DNA of 64,000 nt from Pandoraea eparura (GTDB taxonomy: Bacteria; Pseudomonadota; Gammaproteobacteria; Burkholderiales; Burkholderiaceae), in contig NZ_CABPSH010000002.1 in the NCBI RefSeq assembly GCF_902459725.1, forward strand, positions 620,001 through 684,000, given 5' to 3'. This document shows, one piece after another, positions 8,751 through 18,370 of this stretch. A program made the translations under genes and the position numbers. Position 1 is the first letter of the stretch, and the number at the start of each line of letters is the position of its first letter. A model generated the notes under the pieces. It saw only the letters and a list, made by a program, of their open reading frames with translations, did no database searches and had not been told where the DNA came from.

Positions 8751-10112
8751 TTACTGCTTCTGCTTGCGCGGACGAACGTAACCCGTCTTCGCTTCCTGTG
8801 TCTTGCCGTTGAGCACCAGCGAATCTTCCGGCGTGTCCTTCCACACCGTGGTGCCGGCGGCGATCGTCGTGCCGCGCCGCACCGTCACCGGCGCCACGAG
8901 CTGCGTGTCCGAGCCGATGAAGACGTCGTCCTCGATCACCGTGCGATGCTTGTTCGCGCCATCGTAATTGCATGTGATGGTGCCCGCGCCGATGTTGACC
9001 CGCGCGCCCACCGTCGAGTCGCCGACATACGCCAGATGGTTGGCCTTCGAGCCCTTCGCGAGCGACGCATTCTTCACTTCCACGAAGTTGCCGATGTGCA
9101 CCTCGTCGGCCAGATCGGCGCCCGGACGCAGGCGCGCATACGGCCCGACGTGCGCATCGGCACCCACCACGGCGCCGTCCAGATGGCTGAACGCCTCGAT
9201 GTGTGTGCCCGCACCAATGGTGCTGTTGCGAATCACGCAGTTCGGACCGATGGTCGCGCCATCGCCAATCGTCACCTTGCCTTCGAACACGCAATTCACG
9301 TCGATCGAGACGTCAGTGCCGCACGCGATCTCACCACGCAGGTCGAAGCGCGCCGGATCGATCAGGGTCACGCCCGCCGCCAACAGCGCGCCCGCCGCAT
9401 TGCGCTGGTAGTCGCGCTCCAGCTCGGCAAGCTGCGCCTTGTCGTTCACGCCGTTGGGCTCCCACGCGAAGGCCGGCTGCGTCGTGACGACCGGCACACT
9501 GTGCGCGACCGCACACGCGATCACGTCGGTCAGGTAGTACTCGCCCTGGGCGTTCTGATTCTTCAGGCCGGCCAGCCAGCCCTTGAGCGCGCGCGTCGGC
9601 GCCACGATGATGCCGGTGTTGATCTCGCGAATGGCCAGCTCGGCCTCGTTGGCATCCTTCTGTTCGACGATGCGCAGCACGTTGCCCGCCGCGTCGCGCA
9701 CGATCCGGCCATACCCGGTCGGGTTGTCCAGATCGACGGTGAGCACGCCCAGCTTCTCGTTGCCCGCCGCATTGAGCAGCGCCTGCAAGGTCTCCGGTCG
9801 CGTGAGCGGCACGTCGCCATAGAGCACCAGCGTCGGCACCGACTCGTCGAGCAGCGACGCCGCTTGCTGCACGGCGTGTCCCGTGCCCAACTGCTGCGCC
9901 TGCTCGGCGAAATGCACACCGTCGCCGGCCACCGCGTCACGCACGGCCTCGCCACCGTGACCGATCACCACGATGAGCTTGCCCGGCGTGAGCTTGCGTG
10001 CGGTCGCAATCACGTGCGACAGAAGCGGCCGGCCGGCCAGCGGCTGCAACACCTTGGGCAGCTTCGAGCGCATGCGCTTACCCATGCCGGCGGCGAGAAT
10101 CACAATATTCAT
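8751..10112 (-). CDS. glmU: Bifunctional UDP-GlcNAc pyrophosphorylase / GlcN-1-P acetyltransferase
   Basis: A 453-residue enzyme for the last two steps of UDP-GlcNAc synthesis in the cytoplasm. The N-terminal uridylyltransferase domain (about 1-228) opens with [17 protein letters not shown]. The C-terminal left-handed beta-helix acetyltransferase domain shows hexapeptide repeats ([19 protein letters not shown]) and the [20 protein letters not shown] segment. Length is normal for the family. It lies upstream of glmS on the same strand, so the hexosamine pathway is likely co-expressed. Confidence 0.97.
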   Translation of the reverse strand: MNIVILAAGMGKRMRSKLPKVLQPLAGRPLLSHVIATARKLTPGKLIVVIGHGGEAVRDAVAGDGVHFAEQAQQLGTGHAVQQAASLLDESVPTLVLYGDVPLTRPETLQALLNAAGNEKLGVLTVDLDNPTGYGRIVRDAAGNVLRIVEQKDANEAELAIREINTGIIVAPTRALKGWLAGLKNQNAQGEYYLTDVIACAVAHSVPVVTTQPAFAWEPNGVNDKAQLAELERDYQRNAAGALLAAGVTLIDPARFDLRGEIACGTDVSIDVNCVFEGKVTIGDGATIGPNCVIRNSTIGAGTHIEAFSHLDGAVVGADAHVGPYARLRPGADLADEVHIGNFVEVKNASLAKGSKANHLAYVGDSTVGARVNIGAGTITCNYDGANKHRTVIEDDVFIGSDTQLVAPVTVRRGTTIAAGTTVWKDTPEDSLVLNGKTQEAKTGYVRPRKQKQ

Positions 10113-10234
10113 GGCGTCGTGACGATTCGAGAGTGGAAATCCGTGTGTCGGGGTCAGGCGGCCGCGCCGGTTTGGCCGGCAGGCCGCGTCAGGTTTCAGT
10201 GCACCAAGTCAGGGCGATCAGGATCAGTCGTCAA
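10113..10234. other. ttcA-glmU intergenic spacer
   Basis: A 122-bp spacer on the minus-strand transcript. It contains GC-rich self-complementary sequence (GCGGCC ... GGCCGC around GCCGG-TTTG-CCGGC, about 10157-10189) without a T tract, so it is structure rather than a clear terminator. Confidence 0.35.
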
Positions 10235-11200
10235 TCAGTCGTCGAATTGCGTGATACGAATGATGCCGGCGTCGTTCTCGTCGCCGCAAGGCGCTTCGTC
10301 AAACGCGATATCACCGAGCGGATCGGGCTGCCCCGTTGCACGCAGATGCTTGAAGTCGTGAAGGTTCGTATCCATCAGATGCGACGGCACTACATTCGAC
10401 AGCGCACTGAAAATCGATTTGATACGCCCGGGATGCTGCTTCTCCCACAGGCGAATCAGCGACTTCATCTCGGCACGCTTCAGGTTCGGCTGGCTGCCGC
10501 ACAGCGTGCACGGAATGATCGGGAACTGCTTGTACTCGGCGTAGCGTTCGAGATCCGATTCGCGCACGTACGCGAGCGGACGGATCACCACGTTCTTGCC
10601 GTCGTCCGACTGCAGCTTCGGTGGCATGCCCTTGAGCTTGCCACCGTAAAACAGATTCAGGAAAACGGTCTCGATGATGTCGTCGCGATGGTGGCCCAGC
10701 GCAACCTTGGTCGCGCCGAGTTCGCCCGCCACGCGATAGAGAATGCCGCGACGCAGGCGCGAGCACAGCGAGCACGTGGTCTTGCCCTCGGGCACCACAC
10801 GCTTGACGATCGAGTATGTGTCCTGGTTCTCGATGTGGAAATCCACGCCGATGGAACGGAAGTAGTCAGGCAACACATGCTCCGGGAACCCCGGTTGCTT
10901 CTGGTCGAGGTTGACGGCAACGATCGAGAAGTCGATCGGCGCACGCTCGCGAAGCTTGAGCAGGATGTCGAGCATGGCGTAGCTGTCCTTGCCGCCGGAC
11001 ATGCACACCATCACACGGTCGCCCTGCTCGATCATGTTGTAGTCGCCAATGGCCTGCCCCGTCAGACGGAACAGGCGCTTCTCGAGCTTGTTGTTCTCGA
11101 ACGCGAGCTTCTGCGCTTTCTTCACGCTGTCGGCGGCAACGTTTCCGGTCGCGGCCAGTGGCGCGCCGATCTCGGGCATGACGGCACTCATGTCAGGCAT
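10235..11200 (-). CDS. ttcA: tRNA 2-thiocytidine(32) synthetase TtcA
   Basis: A 321-residue PP-loop ATPase that thiolates cytidine 32 in tRNA and carries an iron-sulfur cluster. The ATP motif SGGKDS is near residue 70. Paired cysteines in [11 protein letters not shown] and [13 protein letters not shown] are the cluster-binding CxxC motifs that define TtcA. The start codon lies inside the end of folB, an 8-bp overlap that implies translational coupling. Length and motifs match the family. Confidence 0.95.
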   Translation of the reverse strand: MPDMSAVMPEIGAPLAATGNVAADSVKKAQKLAFENNKLEKRLFRLTGQAIGDYNMIEQGDRVMVCMSGGKDSYAMLDILLKLRERAPIDFSIVAVNLDQKQPGFPEHVLPDYFRSIGVDFHIENQDTYSIVKRVVPEGKTTCSLCSRLRRGILYRVAGELGATKVALGHHRDDIIETVFLNLFYGGKLKGMPPKLQSDDGKNVVIRPLAYVRESDLERYAEYKQFPIIPCTLCGSQPNLKRAEMKSLIRLWEKQHPGRIKSIFSALSNVVPSHLMDTNLHDFKHLRATGQPDPLGDIAFDEAPCGDENDAGIIRITQFDD

Positions 11201-11609
11201 CCTTCATCTTGAACACTTCGATGCCGACCGAGTGGCAATCGGGATAGACGTCGGGCTTCTCGGTCGACACGCCCACCGCGCGCACACGCGGATGCGCGAG
11301 CAGCGCACTCGCGACGTCGTCGCACAAGGTTTCCTGCAGGTGGATATGCCCCAGCCCCACGCGCTTGGCAATGGTCTCGCGCATGAAGTCGTAGTCGACC
11401 ACTTCGTCGAGCTTGTCCGCGACGGGCGTGCTGTCGGCGAGCGGCACGAACAGTTGCACATTGATCAGCACGCGCTGCTCGCCACGCTTCTCGTAATCGT
11501 GCACGCCGATGTTGATGAACACTTCATAGTCGCGCAGGAACATGCGACGGCAGTCCATCAGGCGAGGGTGGGAAAGAGCGCTATGCATTTTGAAAACTCT
11601 TAATGACAA
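11193..11609 (-). CDS. folB: Dihydroneopterin aldolase FolB
   Basis: A 138-residue protein of the FolB family, which converts dihydroneopterin to hydroxymethyl-dihydropterin in folate synthesis. Supporting segments are [20 protein letters not shown] near residue 32 (the usual G-h-h-E-E region, here HDYEKR) and [10 protein letters not shown] near the C-terminus with the catalytic lysine context. It is slightly longer than typical (about 120), so the true start may be a later methionine (MHSALSH or MFLRDYE). It directly abuts the SDR gene and overlaps ttcA. Confidence 0.9.
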   Translation of the reverse strand: MSLRVFKMHSALSHPRLMDCRRMFLRDYEVFINIGVHDYEKRGEQRVLINVQLFVPLADSTPVADKLDEVVDYDFMRETIAKRVGLGHIHLQETLCDDVASALLAHPRVRAVGVSTEKPDVYPDCHSVGIEVFKMKDA

Positions 11610-12452
11610 TCAACGAGACCGGTCGGCATCGGCCGGCTCGGTCAGAAATTTCACGTCGCGCGACGAACTCGCGAGATGTTGCCCGCCATCGACATACAAC
11701 ACGGTACCGGTCACCGCGGGCGCGTCGGCCAGATACGCCACCGCCTGCGCGATGTCGTCGGGCGTCGACGAGGCGCCCAGCGGCGTGGCCGCATGCGCCG
11801 CCGCGAAGCCCGCCGGGGTCTGATCGACCGACAGCAGCGTCACGCCGGGCGCCACGCCGACCACGCGCAAGCGCGGCGCGAACGCCTGGGCCAGCAATGT
11901 CGTCGCCAGCGCCAGCGCCGCCTTCGACAACGTGTACGACAGGTAATCGGGGTTCGGATTCGCCAGCTTCTGATCCAGCAGATTGACCACAACGCCCCGC
12001 CCCGACTCGCCCAATGCGGCATGCATCTCGCGCGCGAGCACGAGCGGTGCGCCCGCATTCACGCGCATGTGGCGCTCCAGCGCCTGGTAGCCGAAATCGC
12101 CGGCGCTATCGTACTCGAAGCGCGAGGCATTGTTGACGAGGCAAGTCGGCACACCCAGCGCCTCGGTACACCGGGCGATGAGCCCGGCCGTGGCGGCTTC
12201 GTCCGCCAGCGACGCCTGCAACGCCACCGCACGACGCCCCAGCGCCTCGATAGCCGCGACCGTCTCGAGCGCCTCGTCATGCGAACGCTCGTAGTGAACG
12301 GCGACGTCCCACCCCATGCCGGCGAGCCGCAGCGCAATGGCGCGACCGATCCGGCGCGCGCCCCCCGTCACGAGCGCCACGCGCGGCACGGCAGACGTGC
12401 GGGCGGGCTCGCCTGCGGCGGACGTGGGGCGTGGCGTCGATGCAACGGTCAT
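11610..12452 (-). CDS. SDR-family NAD(P)-dependent reductase, probably pteridine-related
   Basis: A 280-residue short-chain dehydrogenase/reductase. The Rossmann motif is TGGARRIGRAIA, the TGGxRRxG form seen in pteridine and dihydromonapterin reductases. NNASRFEYD and the YLSYTLSKAAL segment (Tyr and Lys catalytic pair) follow. The stop codon directly precedes the folB start, so the two are co-translated, and this supports a FolM-like reduction of dihydropterins. I start at MTVASTPRPT (12452) rather than the earlier methionine. Substrate is inferred from motif and context. Confidence 0.8.
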   Translation of the reverse strand: MTVASTPRPTSAAGEPARTSAVPRVALVTGGARRIGRAIALRLAGMGWDVAVHYERSHDEALETVAAIEALGRRAVALQASLADEAATAGLIARCTEALGVPTCLVNNASRFEYDSAGDFGYQALERHMRVNAGAPLVLAREMHAALGESGRGVVVNLLDQKLANPNPDYLSYTLSKAALALATTLLAQAFAPRLRVVGVAPGVTLLSVDQTPAGFAAAHAATPLGASSTPDDIAQAVAYLADAPAVTGTVLYVDGGQHLASSSRDVKFLTEPADADRSR

Positions 12453-12708
12453 GCGGCGAATTCCTGTCAGAGGGCGGCTGGGGCGATGCACTTCGCGTGG
12501 CGATGGGCTTCAATGGGCGTGGACGAACCGTCGGCGACGTCGCTCGCGACAGCCTCGCCCGTTGTCCAATCGGCACCCATGGATCACAAAAACTGGTGAA
12601 ATCCACGCAAAAAAGGCTGAAAACCGACGAAAATCGGCGCCAATCGCGGCGAAATAGCGCATGGACGCGGCAATATCGACCAAAGCAGCCAGCGTGCACC
12701 GTCTCCGC

Positions 12709-12721
12709 TACAATGCCCGCA
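12709..12721 (+). promoter_or_regulatory. -10 element placed for a leaderless mRNA
   Basis: TACAAT (12709-12714) lies so close to the ATG at 12721 that the expected start, about 7 bases after the box, falls on the A of ATG. There is no Shine-Dalgarno sequence in the 20 bases before the ATG. The -35 region is poor. Confidence 0.4.
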
Positions 12722-13935
12722 TGAATCAGGCCGCACCGAAACCGCATAGTTTACCCGTTCCAGAGCCGGACGCGCTCGAACACTCGCGCCGCCTCACGGC
12801 CCATCTTGCCGACGCCATCGACGCGGCAGGCGGCTGGCTGCCGTTCGATCGCTTCATGGAACTGGCCCTTTACGCGCCTGGCCTCGGCTACTACGCCGCC
12901 GGTGCCGCGAAATTCGGACGTCTGGCCGCCGATGGCAGCGACTTCGTCACCGCCCCGGAACTCACGCCGTTCTTCGCGCGCACGCTGGCCCGCCAGATTG
13001 GCGAGATCTTCGAACAGACCGGCGACGCGCAAGTGCTGGAATTCGGTGCAGGGTCAGGACGCCTGGCGGCCGACCTGCTGCTCGCGCTCGACGCCGAAGG
13101 CACGCCCTGCGAGCGCTACTCGATCATGGAACTCTCCGGCGAGCTACGGGCGCGTCAGCGCGAGACCATCGCCACCGCTGCACCGCATCTGCTCGATCGT
13201 GTCACGTGGCTCGACCGGTTGCCCGACGCCTTCCACGGCGTGATGCTCGGCAACGAAGTGCTCGACGCCATGCCGGTGCGCCTGTGGACACGCCGCCCGG
13301 ACGACAACGGGCAGCCCGTCTGGTTCGAGCGCGGCGTGATACGAACACAAGATGGCTTCGGCTGGGAAGCCCATCGCCATACTGGTTCGTTGCCGCCAGC
13401 GCTCGGCGCGCTGGCCGACCTACCGCCGACACAGGAATATCGGACGGAGACGCACGAAGCCGCTTCGGCGTTCGTGCGCAGCGTGGCACCCATGCTCGCG
13501 CGCGGCGTCTTGCTGCTCATCGACTATGGTTTCCCTGCGCGCGAGTACTATCATCCGCAGCGCGCAGACGGCACCTTGATGTGCCACTACCGCCATCACG
13601 CGCACGACGATCCGTTCTATTACCCCGGCTTGCAGGACATCACCGCCCACGTGGAGTTTTCGGGCATTGCCGATGCCGGCGTCGAAGCGGGTCTCGATCT
13701 GCTGGGTTTCACCTCGCAGGCGCGATTCCTGATGAATGCAGGCATCATCGAACTGATGAGTGCGCTCGATCCGACCGATCCGAAGACGTTCCTGCCGGCC
13801 GCGTCCGCCGCGCAGAAACTGCTCTCGGAAGCCGAGATGGGCGAACTCTTCAAGGTCATCGCGTTCGGTCGCGGCATGGACGAGTGGGCGGGCCTGCTGG
13901 GCTTCGCCACCGGCGATCGCAGCCACGCCCTCTGA
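12721..13935 (+). CDS. SAM-dependent methyltransferase, MidA/NDUFAF7 family
   Basis: A 404-residue protein of the MidA (DUF185) family. The SAM motif EFGAGSGRLAADLL is near residue 105, and GLGYYAAGAAKFGR with FVTAPELTP in the N-terminal part is family-typical. In eukaryotes the homologue NDUFAF7 methylates an arginine of a complex I subunit; in bacteria the target is less clear. An NDUFA9-like gene lies nearby (17367-18317) but is not adjacent. I chose MNQAAPKP (12721) as start, although the frame is open further upstream. Confidence 0.85.
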   Translation: MNQAAPKPHSLPVPEPDALEHSRRLTAHLADAIDAAGGWLPFDRFMELALYAPGLGYYAAGAAKFGRLAADGSDFVTAPELTPFFARTLARQIGEIFEQTGDAQVLEFGAGSGRLAADLLLALDAEGTPCERYSIMELSGELRARQRETIATAAPHLLDRVTWLDRLPDAFHGVMLGNEVLDAMPVRLWTRRPDDNGQPVWFERGVIRTQDGFGWEAHRHTGSLPPALGALADLPPTQEYRTETHEAASAFVRSVAPMLARGVLLLIDYGFPAREYYHPQRADGTLMCHYRHHAHDDPFYYPGLQDITAHVEFSGIADAGVEAGLDLLGFTSQARFLMNAGIIELMSALDPTDPKTFLPAASAAQKLLSEAEMGELFKVIAFGRGMDEWAGLLGFATGDRSHAL

Positions 13936-13963
13936 TACTCCTTCTCTGCGAGGCCACACCGAT

Positions 13964-14158
13964 ATGTTTCGCTGGATGTTCACGATCTTCATCGCGATCT
14001 GCATCCTCTCGGCGGCCTCGCCGTGGCTCACCAAACTCGGCATCGGCCGGTTGCCCGGCGACCTGCGCCTTCGATGGCGTGGCCGCGAGATGGTGTTCCC
14101 GTTCGCCTCGACCGTCGTGCTTTCGCTCGTCTTCAATCTGCTGATTCGCCTGCTGTAA
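13964..14158 (+). CDS. DUF2905 small membrane protein
   Basis: A 64-residue protein with two hydrophobic helices, MFTIFIAICILSAASPWLTK near the N-terminus and VFPFASTVVLSLVFNLLIRL at the C-terminus. Between them lies the charged GRLPGDLRLRWRGREM, which is the DUF2905 signature. Function is unknown. It follows the MidA-like gene by 28 bp on the same strand and is probably co-transcribed. Confidence 0.8.
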   Translation: MFRWMFTIFIAICILSAASPWLTKLGIGRLPGDLRLRWRGREMVFPFASTVVLSLVFNLLIRLL

Positions 14159-14350
14159 TCACTTTCGCAACGCAACACCTGTTGCAACGCCTGTCAGCCA
14201 AGCACGTTCGTGCTGCCGCCCCACGGTTCCGCTTTCGCCCCCCCACCCGCAGACCCGATCCCTTGCCGGTCATCGGTTCGACGCGTGTGCGCGCGCGTCG
14301 CCATCGGGGTGGCGCGCCGAATGACCGCCATCGCTAGGGTTAACAATGAT

Positions 14351-14395
14351 TTGATCATTTGTTGCAAAAAAATTACTATGAAACAAATGATTCAA
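14351..14395 (+). promoter_or_regulatory. AT-rich inverted repeat upstream of the gltI-like gene
   Basis: TTGATCATTTGTT (14351-14363) pairs with AACAAATGATTCAA (14382-14395), with one bulged base, around an A/T-rich 18-nt loop. It lies 37 bp before the start codon and is a candidate operator or leader hairpin. The surrounding gap 14159-14431 holds no gene. Confidence 0.35.
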
Positions 14396-14431
14396 TCATG
14401 AATCAGAGTAAGGCCATTTCAGGAGCAGGAC

Positions 14432-15334
14432 ATGATCAAAATGCGATTGACCGGAGTCATGCTGGGTGCTGCGATGACTGTCGCCACGGGAGCGGCGCTC
14501 GCGCAGCCCGCGTCGGAGACACTGCAGAAGATCGAGAGCAGCGGTGTGATTTCGATTGGGCACCGCGAGTCGTCGATTCCGTTTTCGTACTACGACAACA
14601 ATCACAACGTCATCGGTTATTCGCAGGATCTGTGCAACAAGGTCGTCGACGCGGTGAAGACGCGCCTGAAGAAGCCCGATCTGCAAGTGCGCTTCATCCC
14701 CGTCACCTCGCAGAACCGCATTGCGCTCGTGCAGAACGGCACGGTCGATATCGAGTGCGGCGTGACGACGAACCTGAAGGCGCGTCAGGCGCAGGTCAAC
14801 TTCTCGGATACGTTCTTCGTCGCGGGCACGCGGCTGCTCGTGAACAAGCATGCGGGCATCAAGGACTTCCCGGATCTGGCGGGCAAGCCGGTCGTGACCA
14901 ATGCGGGCACGACGTCGGAGCGCATCCTGAACAAGATGAACAATGAGAAGAAGATGAACATGAGCGTCATCTCGGGCAAGGACTATGGGGAATCGTTCAC
15001 CATGCTCCAGGGCGGTCGCGTACAGGCGTTCATGATGGACGACGTGCTGCTCGCCGGTGCGCGCACGATGGGCCGCAACCCCGACGACTGGGTCGTCACA
15101 GGAACGCCGCAATCGTTCGAAGCGTATGGCTTCATGATGAAGCACGGCGACACCGAGTTCAAAAAACTCGTCGACGACACGCTCTCCGGCGTCATGAAGA
15201 GCGGCGAAATCAACACGATGTACAAGAAGTGGTTCGAATCGCCGGTGCCGCCGAAGCAGATCAACTTCAACTTTGCAATGAGCGACCAGCTCAAGCAACT
15301 CTACGCGAATCCGAACGACAAGGCCTTCGAGTAA
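14432..15334 (+). CDS. Glutamate/aspartate-type ABC transporter substrate-binding protein
   Basis: A 300-residue periplasmic binding protein of family 3. A signal peptide (MIKMRLTGVMLGAAMTVATG, cleavage after ALAQ) precedes LQKIESSGVISIGHRESSIP and the YSQDLC and TTNLKARQAQVNFSDTFF segments typical of GltI, the glutamate/aspartate binder. A GGAGCAGG ribosome-binding site is present. No permease or ATPase genes are adjacent, so it is an orphan that must work with a transporter encoded elsewhere. The next gene is convergent. Confidence 0.85.
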   Translation: MIKMRLTGVMLGAAMTVATGAALAQPASETLQKIESSGVISIGHRESSIPFSYYDNNHNVIGYSQDLCNKVVDAVKTRLKKPDLQVRFIPVTSQNRIALVQNGTVDIECGVTTNLKARQAQVNFSDTFFVAGTRLLVNKHAGIKDFPDLAGKPVVTNAGTTSERILNKMNNEKKMNMSVISGKDYGESFTMLQGGRVQAFMMDDVLLAGARTMGRNPDDWVVTGTPQSFEAYGFMMKHGDTEFKKLVDDTLSGVMKSGEINTMYKKWFESPVPPKQINFNFAMSDQLKQLYANPNDKAFE

Positions 15335-15393
15335 GCGAAGCTTGCATGACACGGGCATGCGCAGACGGCAACGTCTCGCATGCTCCCGGCAAT

Positions 15394-16644
15394 TCAGTCT
15401 CCCTCGCCCCCCAGCCCCGCCGCCTTGACGGCATCGATTCTCGCGGCCTGCACGGCGTCGCGAATCTTCACCGGGTTATCAGCGTACTGACGCGCCACCG
15501 CCCCCGCATCGATGCCGCGCGCCGCGCTCAGTGCCGCCATCAATCGATCACGTTGCGGATACAGTGCCGTGGCGAAGTCGCCGCCACGTCCGCGCGCATC
15601 GGCTTCGCAGGCCTGGAGCACCTCGACGAACCGGTCGGGCTTGCGCAAGGCGTCGCATCGCTCCAGCAAGCGCACGAGCGCCGCCGCCCCGAACTTCAGA
15701 CATGCATGGATGTTGCCGTGCTCGCGCGCGACGACCTGCGCCAGTTCTCGGCATTCGACCGGCACGCGCAAGCGCGCGCACAACGGCCCGAGCAGGTCGA
15801 CACTGCGTCCCTCATGCCCGATATGACGCGGTAACACAGCCTCAGGCGTCGTGCCTTTACCGAGATCGTGCGTGAGCGCTGCAAAGCGCACCGGCAGCGA
15901 ATAGCCCTGCGCCGCGGCATAGTCGAGCACCATCATCACATGCACGCCGGTGTCCACCTCGGGATGGAAGTCGGCACGCTGCGGCACGCCCCACAGCCGT
16001 GCCACTTCGGGCAGGATGCGATCGAGCGCTCCGCACGCGCGCAGGACATCGAACATGCGCGACGGGCGACGCTCCATCAACCCACGTGAAATCTCCTGCC
16101 AGACACGCTCGGCCACCAACGCATCGACCTCGCCGTTGGCCGTCATCTCACGCATGAGCGCGAGCGTCTCGTCGGCAACGGCGAAGTCGGTGAAGCGAGC
16201 GGCAAAGCGGGCGCACCGTAAAATCCGCACCGGATCTTCGGCAAAGGCTTCACCGACGTGACGGAACAGCTTCGCCTCCAGATCGCGTCGGCCGCCATAC
16301 GGATCGACCAGTTGATCCGACAGGCTGTCGTCGGGCAGGACTTCGCGCGCCATCGCATTGATGGTGAAGTCGCGGCGCACGAGATCGTCTTCGAGCGTGA
16401 CTTCCGGGGCGAAGTAGAACGAAAAGCCGTGATAGCCGCGCGCCGTCTTGCGCTCGGTGCGAGCGAGCGCATACTCGGCCTGCGTCTTGGGGTGGAGAAA
16501 CACCGGGAAGTCGCGGCCCACCGGTTTGAAGCCCTGCCGCACCATGTCCTCGGGCGTCGCGCCCACCACCACGTAATCCCGATCCTTGACGGGCAGTCCC
16601 AGCATGGCGTCGCGAATCGCGCCGCCGACCGCGTAAATCTTCAT
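15394..16644 (-). CDS. cca: Multifunctional CCA tRNA nucleotidyltransferase
   Basis: A 416-residue enzyme adding or repairing the 3' CCA of tRNA. The nucleotidyltransferase head begins MKIYAVGGAIRDAMLGLPVK with the catalytic D-x-D in KDRDYVVVG. The C-terminal half has an HD phosphohydrolase segment, ALTHDLGKGTTP, as in the E. coli-type enzyme with 2',3'-cyclic phosphodiesterase and phosphatase activity. The ATG overlaps the stop of the upstream GST gene (ATGA), indicating coupling. Length matches the long bacterial form. Confidence 0.95.
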   Translation of the reverse strand: MKIYAVGGAIRDAMLGLPVKDRDYVVVGATPEDMVRQGFKPVGRDFPVFLHPKTQAEYALARTERKTARGYHGFSFYFAPEVTLEDDLVRRDFTINAMAREVLPDDSLSDQLVDPYGGRRDLEAKLFRHVGEAFAEDPVRILRCARFAARFTDFAVADETLALMREMTANGEVDALVAERVWQEISRGLMERRPSRMFDVLRACGALDRILPEVARLWGVPQRADFHPEVDTGVHVMMVLDYAAAQGYSLPVRFAALTHDLGKGTTPEAVLPRHIGHEGRSVDLLGPLCARLRVPVECRELAQVVAREHGNIHACLKFGAAALVRLLERCDALRKPDRFVEVLQACEADARGRGGDFATALYPQRDRLMAALSAARGIDAGAVARQYADNPVKIRDAVQAARIDAVKAAGLGGEGD

Positions 16645-17285
16645 GGACGCGCTTCGTAGTAAGCCACACGCTGCGTCTCGCCGCGTCCCGCCGCCACCCA
16701 CGCCTGCACGGCCGCCACTTCGCGAATGCGATCGGCGTACGCCTGCGCGCGTGCCGACAACGCCGGCTCGAACGTCGCGAAACGCATTACGACGGGCGCG
16801 TAGAACGCATCGGCAATGGTGAAATCACCAAACAGGAACGGGCCTTCGTGGCGCGCGAGGCAATCCTCCCAGATCGCTTCGATACGACGGATATCGGCGA
16901 GCACGTCATCGGTTGCGGCCGCCCCTGGCCAATGCACGCCGACGTTCATCCACATATGCGTGCGCAGCGCAGTGAATCCGCTGTGCATCTCCGCGCAAAC
17001 GCTGCGTGCATGGGCTCGCGCCTCACGCGACTTGGGCCACAGCGGCAGATGCGGATAGCTCTCGGCCAGGTACTCGCAGATGGCCAACGAGTCCCAGACG
17101 GTAATGCCGTTATCGATCAGACACGGCACTTTGCCGGTGGGCGAGTAGCGCAGAATCTGCTCACGCGAGTCGGGCTGCGCGAGCCACACGCTGCATTCTT
17201 CGAAGGCGATGCCGAAGTGCTTGAGCAAGACCCACGGACGCATCGACCACGACGAGTATCTCTTGTTGGCAATGACCAGTTGCAT
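16641..17285 (-). CDS. Glutathione S-transferase family protein
   Basis: A 214-residue GST. The N-terminal thioredoxin-like domain begins MQLVIANKRYSSWSMRPWVL with a candidate catalytic serine in YSSWS, the glutathione-site segment GKVPCLIDNG, and DSLAICEYLAE. The C-terminal helical domain contains GDFTIADAFYAPV, the usual N-capping region. I chose MQLVIANK as start. Substrate is unknown. It shares a transcript with cca through a 4-bp overlap. Confidence 0.88.
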   Translation of the reverse strand: MQLVIANKRYSSWSMRPWVLLKHFGIAFEECSVWLAQPDSREQILRYSPTGKVPCLIDNGITVWDSLAICEYLAESYPHLPLWPKSREARAHARSVCAEMHSGFTALRTHMWMNVGVHWPGAAATDDVLADIRRIEAIWEDCLARHEGPFLFGDFTIADAFYAPVVMRFATFEPALSARAQAYADRIREVAAVQAWVAAGRGETQRVAYYEARP

Positions 17286-17366
17286 GAGGACGTTCCTTAC
17301 GCGCATGGCGCATCGGGATTGACGCGCCAGATGGAAAAGGGGGCTGCGGGGGAGGCACGTGAGGTG

Positions 17367-18317
17367 TCACCGTCCCGCGTAACGGCGATAGTCCGACAGA
17401 CGACGTGCCTCGTTGTCGCCATCGAGATAATCGACGGCGACCTCCAGACCGTTCGGGATGAGACCGAGTTCCGGCGCCAGCGGACCGCTCATGACGTTGT
17501 CGACACGCATCGAATCGAGATTGTCGCGCGTGATGATCGGCTCACCAGGCATCGCCTCGAAGAGGATCGCCTGCAGGCGCGCGACGCGCTCCGGCAACGG
17601 CAGGATCGGCCGCTCGCAGCCGCACGCCGCGCCGGCAAAGCGCACGAGCGCCTCGAGCGTGTACACCTCCGGGCCGCCCAGTTCGTACGTCTTGCCAAGC
17701 GTGGCGTCGTTGTCGATCGCTTGCGCGAAAGCCTGCGCGACATCCGTCACGTAAACCGGCTGAAAGCGCGCCTTGGCACACGCGAGCGGTACGACGGGCA
17801 AGCGCCGTTGCAGCCTCGCAAACGTATTCAGGAAATGGTCGCCCGGACCGAACACCACCGACGGGCGGAAGATCGTGACGGGAATGCCCGTCGCGCGAAT
17901 CGCCACTTCGCCATCGCCCTTCGAACGCTGGTACATGCTCGGGCCGTTCGAATCCGCGCCCAGGGCGCTCATGTGAATGAGCCGGGCGATGCCGCGATCG
18001 CTGCACGCCTGCGCAATCGTGCGCGGCAGCTCGACGTGCGCCCGCGCAAACGCACGACCATAGGGCATGCCCCGGTCGCTGTGCAGAATACCGACGAGAT
18101 TGATGACCGCGTCGCTGCCCGCGATCACACGTTCCAGCGCGCGCGGGTCGTGCACATCGCACTCGACGAGTTCCACGCCGGGCAACACGCCGAGCGCCTT
18201 GGCGGCTTCGACTCGCCGCGTAGGCAGGCGCACGGCGTGGCCCATCGACACCAGCCGGGCGACCAGATGGCTGCCGATGAAGCCGGTGCCACCGACGACA
18301 CAGACGTTATAGCGCAT
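17367..18317 (-). CDS. NAD(P)-binding epimerase-like protein, complex I NDUFA9 family
   Basis: A 316-residue Rossmann-fold protein starting MRYNVCVVGGTGFIGSHLVA. It has the extended-SDR layout (INLVGILHSDRG, IHMSALGADSNGPSMYQRSK, VFGPGDHFLN) characteristic of atypical SDRs related to NDUFA9. Its bacterial role is uncertain; NDUFA9 itself is an accessory complex I subunit. The Y-x-x-x-K pair is seen as YQRSK. It follows the slt gene by 53 bp on the same strand. Confidence 0.82.
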   Translation of the reverse strand: MRYNVCVVGGTGFIGSHLVARLVSMGHAVRLPTRRVEAAKALGVLPGVELVECDVHDPRALERVIAGSDAVINLVGILHSDRGMPYGRAFARAHVELPRTIAQACSDRGIARLIHMSALGADSNGPSMYQRSKGDGEVAIRATGIPVTIFRPSVVFGPGDHFLNTFARLQRRLPVVPLACAKARFQPVYVTDVAQAFAQAIDNDATLGKTYELGGPEVYTLEALVRFAGAACGCERPILPLPERVARLQAILFEAMPGEPIITRDNLDSMRVDNVMSGPLAPELGLIPNGLEVAVDYLDGDNEARRLSDYRRYAGR

Positions 18318-18370
18318 GCGTCACCTCCGCGTCATGACTGTGAGGGGGCGCGGCCCCGACCGCTGCCCGG

